In this document: positions 58,934-64,000 of the stretch, one piece after another
Layout of the letters: the number at the start of each line of letters is the position of its first letter
Position numbering within the stretch: the stretch's first letter is position 1
Origin: JAFAXA01 sp963777325
Lineage (GTDB): Bacteria; Pseudomonadota; Alphaproteobacteria; Acetobacterales; Acetobacteraceae
Reading direction: 5' to 3'
Length of the DNA: 64,000 nucleotides
Assembly (NCBI GenBank): GCA_963777325.1
Contig: CAVZQE010000016.1
Coordinates: 207,384-271,383 of the forward strand
Position numbers and translations under genes: made by a program
Notes under the pieces: model-generated
Told to the model about the DNA's origin: nothing
The model's input: only the letters and a program-made list of their open reading frames with translations
Database searches by the model: none

Positions 58934-59760
58934 GAACGAAGACAGAACACAACCGACGCGCGAATGTCAAGCAATGTTTTTCCACTCCTGTCTGGGGTCC
59001 AGAGTGCGGCCCGGCATTGGCGCGCTCGCGCCCGGCCCGCTTACGTCTGCGGAGCGCCGTCAGCTGGCATCCGGGCGACTTCCGCAACGGTGGCCGTCTC
59101 GGCGTTGCCCGCGAGCCTCGCATCGATGCACATGGACGGATATTGACCGCCAACTGCAATCTTCGCCGGTTGCACCCCTGGAAGATAAACGGGGTGAGAA
59201 AGCTAGAACTGCAAACGAGAGCGGATGGCGAGCTCGGTCAGGGTATGGCGGTTGCAGCTTTAGCGTGGAGAGAAGTGTGCCGTATCACGCTATAGCCTTA
59301 CTTTCCGGTGGACGTCAGAAGACGCTTCCCAACAAGACGGAAAAGCAGGTGCTGTCGCAAATCGTAAAACCGATGGTAGCGCGGGAGATGTCACTGCCAA
59401 TTGGGGCTCAGTCAGAAGCTACCAAGTTCTTGAATGACGGATTTATCGGACTTCGACCGCTTGGGACAAGCGGACCGGGCCGCTCAGCGAATTGATCAAG
59501 GGGAAGAGGAATCAGTTCCAACGTTTTGAGCACCAAGCTCGAAAGCTCCTCGGAAGACAAACACCGAGTTTCGTAATCACGAAAATTTCAGGATAAAAGC
59601 ACGGAGACCAAGAGCAGCAACGTCTTATTCGCGAGTTTGATGAGCGCTTTGAAGTGGTTGAAAGCGGAACGCGAGCGTTGCTGTGAGACAAGATCGTCTG
59701 AAGTCTCTGGAATCGCTTGTAATTCCGTGCTGCTTAACCCCGATTCGCAGGAGCCTGCCG
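58934..59760. other. AT-richer stretch without a supportable gene
   Basis: Base composition drops sharply from about 59.15 kb. Frames at 58932-59495 and 59017-59295 have no ribosome site or known family. It is probably flanking foreign DNA that came with, or was hit by, the IS5 element that follows. Confidence 0.5.
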
Positions 59761-60590
59761 ATGTGGAGTGTTGAGAACCGCGCCCGCTATGACCGCAGCC
59801 GGCTGCGTTACCCCAGCGACCTGACCGACGAGGAGTGGGCTCTGGCCAAGACGCGAATTCCGCGCGCCAAACGAGGCGGCAACAAGCGGACGGTAGATGT
59901 TCGCGAGGTGATGAACGGCCTGATGTATGTGCTGAGCACCGGCTGCCAGTGGCGTGCGATCCGAAAGACCTGCCGCCGCGCAGCACGGTGAACCACTATT
60001 TCTGCCGCTGGCAATACGACGGCACGCTCGATCGGCTCCACCATGCGCTCTACGTGCTCTGCCGTGAGCAGGCCGACCGAGCGGCCAGTCCGACAGCGGC
60101 CATCATTGACAGCCAGAGCGTCAAGAGCGCTGAAAAAGGGGGCGCCGGATCGATCCGCCGGGCTTTGATGGCGGCAAGAAGATCAAGGGCAAGAAGCGGC
60201 ATGTCCTCGTCGATACCCAAGGCTTGCTGATGGATGCCATCGTGCATGCCGCCGATATGCAGGACCGCGATGGTGGCGTATATGCTGATGGCGACGCTGT
60301 TCGGAATGTATCCGTTCTTGCTGAAGCTCTACGCCGACGCAGGCTACCAAGGGCCAAAGTTCAGCAGGGTTTGGCCCGGGTCTGCCGCGAGGTAAACGTC
60401 GAGATCGTGCGGCGGTGCGACAGTGGCAAGTTCGTGGTGTTACCCAGGCGCTGGATCGTGGAACGCACCATCGCCTGGTTGAACCGCTGCCGACGCCTGA
60501 GCAAGGATTCAGGGAGTGCCTCAACCGAAACGCGTTGGCATTCCTGCGCTGGGCGTCAGTTCAATTGATGCTGCGACGGCTCTGCAATGG
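59761..60590 (+). pseudogene. IS5-family transposase, multiply frameshifted
   Basis: Spread over three frames are blocks of an IS5 DDE transposase: SRLRYPSDLTDEEWALAKTRI and RTVDVREVMNGLMYVLSTGCQW, then DGTLDRLHHALYVLCREQA and AAIIDSQSVKSAEKGGA (first Asp), then KIKGKKRHVLVDTQGLLMDAI (second Asp) and FVVLPRRWIVERTIAWLNRCRR (Glu), and finally a shifted ECLNRNALAFLRWAS. At least four shifts occur near 59970, 60145, 60290 and 60510. No clean terminal repeats or target duplication were found, so this is a decayed copy. Confidence 0.8.
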
Positions 60591-60988
60591 CTGAAAATGA
60601 TCTTGGAGCGACTCTTATGGCGGGGTCGCAATTCGAATTGATCGGGAACAGGCGTTAGAAGATCTCGTGTCTCGGATCAAACGGGAGAGACGGCAAAATT
60701 TCTGTTTTTGATTGCGGATCTTACAGATGAACGGCAGTCGTCGCTATTTCCGAAGCAGGTTTTGCCGGAGGCTTTTGGGGAAGCCGGTCATCTACATAGT
60801 AAGTAAGAATAGCGTTTTAAGCCCAAGTACACCCACAAAAATCCATTTTGATATTCACATGAACGTTCAAATACTTCACAAATCGAGCTGAGCTTAGGGA
60901 AAAGCTTTCATCTGTAATAAATGAAAATAATTCCAAGCTCTTTCGAAAAGAGCCGCTGAGCGACGATGCAAATCTGTATGGAGAAACC
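60591..60988. other. AT-rich remnant region
   Basis: Much lower GC than the rest of the window. A short frame from 60863 reads FKYFTNRAELREKLSSVINE and NNSKLFRKEPLSDDANLYGE, a coherent polar peptide without a start codon, probably the broken end of a foreign gene. It runs up to the higA stop. Nothing else supportable is seen. Confidence 0.45.
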
Positions 60989-61300
60989 TTAAACCGGCGC
61001 GATCTTCGGCACGTAGCGGGCGACGGCGATTTCGCTTCGCCTCTTACGGGCTTCGGCGACGTCGAAGCTGTTCTGCATGCGCATCAGCGTTTCCATCGAG
61101 ACCCCGAACGCCTTTTCGATCCGGATCGCCATCTCCGGCGACAGCGACGCGCTCGTTCAGGAAAGCCGACAACGCCGCCCGCGTGATGCCGAGCGCCCGC
61201 GCGGCGTCGGTCACCGACAGCCCCAACGGCTCGATAATCTCGGTCTTGGCGAACCCGCCGGGATGGCCGGGTTCATGCGAATGCCGCGCGTCTCGGTCAT
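60989..61300 (-). pseudogene. higA: HigA-family antitoxin, two frameshifts
   Basis: ATG 61300 begins MTETRGIRMNP, then a base lost near 61269 shifts to GGFAKTEIIEPLGLSVTDAA and ALGITRAALSAFLNER (HTH). A second loss near 61157 shifts to the final helix, LSPEMAIRIEKAFGVSMETL and AEARKRRSEIAVARYVPK, ending at TAA 60989. The reassembled protein is a normal HigA of about 104 residues. Both events are single-base deletions. Overlaps nothing; lies 13 bp downstream of the higB remnant. Confidence 0.72.
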
Positions 61301-61313
61301 GGCCGGCACCTCC

Positions 61314-61604
61314 TCAGTGGTAGTCCTCGTAGTCGAGGTCGATGATCTCTGGCCCGTACCTGGTCGATCCGGAACGTACGCGCCAATTCTCGTCACGAAC
61401 AGGCTCCACGCGCCTTTACGGTCGCCGCTCATCTGGTGGGCTTCCAACTCGGAAGGAGCGCAATTCGCTCTCCTGCTCCATGTCTTGAAGGAATGAGACG
61501 ATCTTGCGTGCCTATTTCGGCGCGACAGCGGAAGGCAGGCCTGAACCGTCGTCGCTTTCGATGAAACGCCGTAGCCCCTTGTGGATCACGTTCCTGACCT
61601 TCAT
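61314..61604 (-). pseudogene. higB: HigB-family toxin, nonsense and multiple deletions
   Basis: ATG 61604 opens MKVRNVIHKGLRRFIESDDG, a HigB/RelE-like toxin N-terminus. A stop (TAG) interrupts after VAPK, then RKIVSFLQDMEQESELRSF resumes. Later blocks HQMSGDRKGAWSLFVT, NWRVTFRIDQ and IIDLDYEDYH appear only after correcting at least four one-base deletions in CCC, GG, AAA and AA runs. Stop at 61314-61316. The toxin is dead, which would have allowed its antitoxin to decay too. Confidence 0.72.
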
Positions 61605-61700
61605 GGAAGGAAATCGCACAAGCCTTGTGCTCTGTCAAGCTACACTATACAGGCGCGCGGCAGCGCGAAGCAATCGGCACCGCCGAGCGGCGGGCGAGCC

Positions 61701-62742
61701 TTACCCCAGATGCGGCCCGATCAAACTCCAATCCGCCGGCCCGAGCCGGGCGGCGGCGGTTGGGCATTGGTGCAGGTAGGGATAGAGCAGGCGCTGCTGG
61801 CTCACCCCATCGAGCCTGGAGCGCTCCTCGGCCGTCAGCGTCAGGTCGGCCGAGCGCAAGTTCTTGCGCAGTTGGTCTCGGTTCGCGCGCCGAAGACGCC
61901 GACGTGACGCCCGGCCGGCCCAGCAGCCAGGCGAGCGCCACTTCCGCCGCGGAAATGCCACGCGCCTCGGCAATCGCCACCAGCACCTCGATCGTGTCGT
62001 AGAGCTTCTCTGATTGTAGATCGGCGGCTCGTGCCAGTCATTGAGGTGACGCCCGCCCTCCTCGGGCGTCTTGCCGCGACGGTATTTGCCGGAGAGCAGG
62101 CCGCCCGCGAGCGGGCTCCAGATCAGCACGCCCAGGCCCTGGTCCAGCGTGATCGGGATGAGCTCGTATTCGGCATCGCGTAATTCCAGCGAGTAGTAGA
62201 TCTGCTGGCTGACGATCGGCACGAAGTGGTTACCCGCGCCGTTTCCATCGCCTTCATGAGGTGCCAGCCGGAAAAGTTCGAGGCGCCGATGTAGCGCACC
62301 TTGCCGGCGCGGACGAGCGCATCGAAAGCCTCCAGCGTCTCCTGAAGCGGCGTCAGCCCGTCCCACTGATGCATCTGGTAGAGATCGATATGCGGTCCGC
62401 AGCCGCTTCAGGCTGGCCTCGCATTCCTTAATGATCTGGAACCGGGACAGGCCGTGGTCATTGACCCCCTTGCCCATCGGGAAGCCGAGCTTGGTCGCGA
62501 CGATGAGCTGGCGCCGCCCCTCCATCGCCTCGCCGAGAATCTCCTCGGACTTGCCGTAGGAATAGAGATTCGCGGTGTCCATCGTGTTGATCCCGGCATC
62601 GATGCAGATGTCGAGCAAGCGGCGGGCATTGGTGACATCCGTCGCTGCCCCATTTGCAGGTCGCCCACACCCCGAAGGTCGCCGTGCCGAAAGAGAGGGT
62701 CGAGACCTTGAGGCCCGACCGTCCGAGAAGCCGGAATTCCAT
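61701..62742 (-). pseudogene. Aldo/keto reductase, multiply frameshifted
   Basis: ATG 62742 (MEFRLLGRSGLKVSTLSFGT) has GAGGGG upstream. Frame changes then reveal INTMDTANLYSYGKSEEILG (catalytic Asp/Tyr), VATKLGFPMGKG (Lys), MHQWDGLTPLQETLEAFDAL (His), VRYIGASNFSGWHL, LIWSPLAGGLLSGKYRRG and the C-terminal AEVALAWLLGRPGVT block. At least five shifts separate them. A complete family protein of about 345 residues was present before decay. Substrate of the ancestor unknown. Confidence 0.78.
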
Positions 62743-62835
62743 AAAGATCACCCCTCATCTGTCCGCCGGGAAGCTTACCCCCGCCGCCGCGCCAAAGCTC
62801 TCCACGTCGTTGTGCGAACGATGCGGCGGAAATCG

Positions 62836-63454
62836 TTAAGGCCGCCGGCACCGCGATCTCCCGCGTCAGCTTCTGCCGCATCGCGCGGGCGAAGTCGGCG
62901 TAGTCGGCGCAGGGAAGGGCGAAGCAGCCGGGGCCGCCGATGACTTCGGCGCGGTAGCTCTCCAGCAAATCCGGCTCCTCGTGCAGCACGCAGAGGCCGT
63001 TGATGGTGATGCCCGCATCCGCCATGCGGTCGCGGATCGGGCCGGGCGCGATGCCGTCATTGGAGCGGCCGTCGCCGATCACGTCCACCACCTGCCGCGC
63101 GGCGCTTTCCGGCGCGTGACTGAGCAGCGTGAGCGATGCGAGCAGCGCCTCGCCGATCGCGGTCTTGCCCGCCCGCACCACGCGCGGCACGTTTTCGACC
63201 GCATCCGCGAAGGCGTGCGCCTGCTCGTCCGAGGCGATCCGCGTCCAGTCCACGAGCACCTCTTGCGCGCCCGCGCCGGACCACAGCAGCAGCGAACAGA
63301 GGCTCGCGCTCGACGGGCCGCCGGTGAGACCGGACACGACCGCCGGATCGCGCAGCGCCGCCGCCGCGATCCCGCCGGCCATCAGGCCGAACTCGTCATA
63401 GGTGACGCTCGCGGAGCCGTCGAGGGCGAGCACGAGCGCCAGATCGGCAGCCAC
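62836..63454 (-). pseudogene. DUF1194/VWA-domain protein, truncated at both ends
   Basis: VWA fold with MIDAS DGSAS (ALVLALDGSASVTYDEF) and VIGDGRSNDG. The family normally has a signal peptide, but the frame starts directly at GTG 63454 (VAADLALVL) with no leader, because the preceding sequence is the end of parD. At the 3' end the frame misses a TAA at 62836-62838 by one base and runs on into the reductase remnant, so a shift near 62850 is likely. The stated 3' end is the inferred ancestral stop. Confidence 0.6.
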
Positions 63455-63468
63455 CGGCCGGCGGTGGG

Positions 63469-63747
63469 TTATCCCTTGCGCAAAGCCGCCAGCGCGCGTC
63501 GCGCTTCCTCGCGCAATGCGGCGAAGTCGAGCGTGTCGGCTTCGTTGTTCAACGATCCCTGCTGCCAGGAGTGCTGCAACGCCTCGATCCGCTCCAACTC
63601 CGAGCGTTCGGAGCGCTCCAGCAAGCGAAGCGCGGCGCCCACGACGTCGCTGGTCGAGGCGTAACGCCCGGAATCCACCTTCGCATTGACGATGGTCAGC
63701 AGGTCGGGCGTCAGCGAGATCGAGATGTCCATCGTGGTTTGGTCCAT
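63469..63747 (-). CDS. parD: ParD-family antitoxin (orphan)
   Basis: 92 residues. RHH N-terminus DISISLTPDLLTIVNAKVDSG then STSDVVGAALRLLERSER, and an acidic/helical tail (EADTLDFAALREEARRAL). ATG 63747 is the family start; the longer frame is noncoding. No parE follows: the next frame is the truncated VWA gene, 14 bp on. It may be a free antitoxin left after loss of its toxin, or it may act on a toxin elsewhere. Confidence 0.8.
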   Translation of the reverse strand: MDQTTMDISISLTPDLLTIVNAKVDSGRYASTSDVVGAALRLLERSERSELERIEALQHSWQQGSLNNEADTLDFAALREEARRALAALRKG

Positions 63748-63868
63748 AAGCAATCGTCCGTCAGGGTAGCCCAGCCTCCAGGTCGTTGTCCAAGAGCGGC
63801 CGAAGCTCCCGCTTCCAGAGCGCCGCCGGATCACCGAAGATGTGATCCGCTCCTAGGGGAGGGACGGC

Positions 63869-64000
63869 ATGGAAGCATTCGTGCCCGCGCTCGATACGCG
63901 GAAATACGCGGAGCGGAAAATTGCTGCTGGCGAAGGAAGACGGCGTCGCCCTGCTGACCTTGAACCAGCCGGACAAGCGCAACGCGATCTCGGTCGCGAT
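63869..64000 (+). CDS. Enoyl-CoA hydratase/isomerase family protein (3' end outside window; early frameshift)
   Basis: ATG 63869 has AGGGGAGGGA upstream and reads MEAFVPALDTRKYAE, but after GAG the frame is wrong; adding one base restores SGKLLLAKEDGVALLTLNQP then DKRNAIS, the crotonase N-terminus. So one A appears to be missing near 63913. A TTG at 63921 could start the second frame instead. Only about 27 codons of the crotonase frame are visible before base 64000. Confidence 0.6.
   Translation, partial: MEAFVPALDTRKYAERKIAAGEGRRRRPADLEPAGQAQRDLGRD

Noticed and set aside
59685..60673. Terminal inverted repeats of the IS5 copy (GAGACAAGATCGTCT near 59685 and a similar inverted stretch near 60657-60673)
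   Set aside because: Match needs a 2-base gap and there is no target duplication; too weak to call element ends.
63761..63850. Minus-strand peptide IFGDPAALWKRELRPLLDND upstream of parD
   Set aside because: Looks coding but has no start and overlaps the crotonase ribosome site; insufficient support.

Overview
The window is chromosomal DNA from a high-GC alphaproteobacterium. The evidence is a set of linked housekeeping genes with alphaproteobacterial-type products: glmM-thiD, serC-serA-(acyltransferase)-hisZ-purA, cobalamin-dependent metH behind an ArsR-methyltransferase regulator, a K+-independent H+-pyrophosphatase, and greA-carB-carA / yqeY-dnaG-rpoD. The serC-serA-hisZ-purA order and a serC leader-like RNA point towards Rhodospirillales or Acetobacteraceae, but rank below class is inference.

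Layout. 1-11.6 kb: cell-wall and thiamine genes (glmM, thiD), an SDR, a broken methyltransferase, a thioredoxin-reductase-like flavoprotein, then serine, histidine and purine biosynthesis, interrupted by an acyltransferase and a collapsed toxin-antitoxin locus. 11.6-20.6 kb: small metabolic genes (DUF427, Gfo/Idh/MocA with a TIM-barrel isomerase, MaoC, DUF72), metH, its ArsR-like regulator with a palindromic operator, and a GNAT. 20.8-28.4 kb: a five-gene type I secretion island (ABC exporter, HlyD adaptor, Sel1-repeat protein, unknown protein, glycosyltransferase). 28.4-30.1 kb: a decayed gap with a damaged small gene and a damaged ParE-type toxin beside its antitoxin. 30.1-37 kb: H+-PPase, an Mla/MCE lipid-transport operon (permease, ATPase, MCE, lipoprotein), and an orphan solute-binding protein. 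37.2-41.3 kb: DUF883, holin-like, a Pro-rich secreted protein, SIMPL, frameshifted pcm, an esterase and a TetR. 41.3-46.6 kb: an Mfd-type helicase (probably the second, Mfd-like paralogue), two small genes around a 14-bp tandem repeat, and threonine deaminase. 46.6-57 kb: greA, carB, carA, yqeY, dnaG, rpoD and a GNAT. 57-64 kb: mainly broken genes (ABC binding protein, IS5 transposase, HigBA, aldo/keto reductase, truncated VWA protein), an orphan ParD, and the start of an enoyl-CoA hydratase.

The most striking observation is at 50.6-52.1 kb. CarA, the carbamoyl-phosphate synthase small subunit, carries an extra N-terminal helix-turn-helix domain of about 60 residues. Its own upstream region, shared with divergent yqeY, holds two nearly identical palindromes (TGGGAA-N5-TTCCCA). 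This suggests a CarA that doubles as an autogenous DNA-binding regulator of pyrimidine/arginine precursor synthesis, analogous in concept to PutA.

A second theme is gene decay. At least ten accessory genes carry frameshifts or nonsense codons, mostly single-base deletions in short homopolymers, while about 20 kb of long essential genes are open from end to end. That contrast argues for real, deletion-biased pseudogenisation rather than uniform sequencing error, though the reads cannot be examined here.
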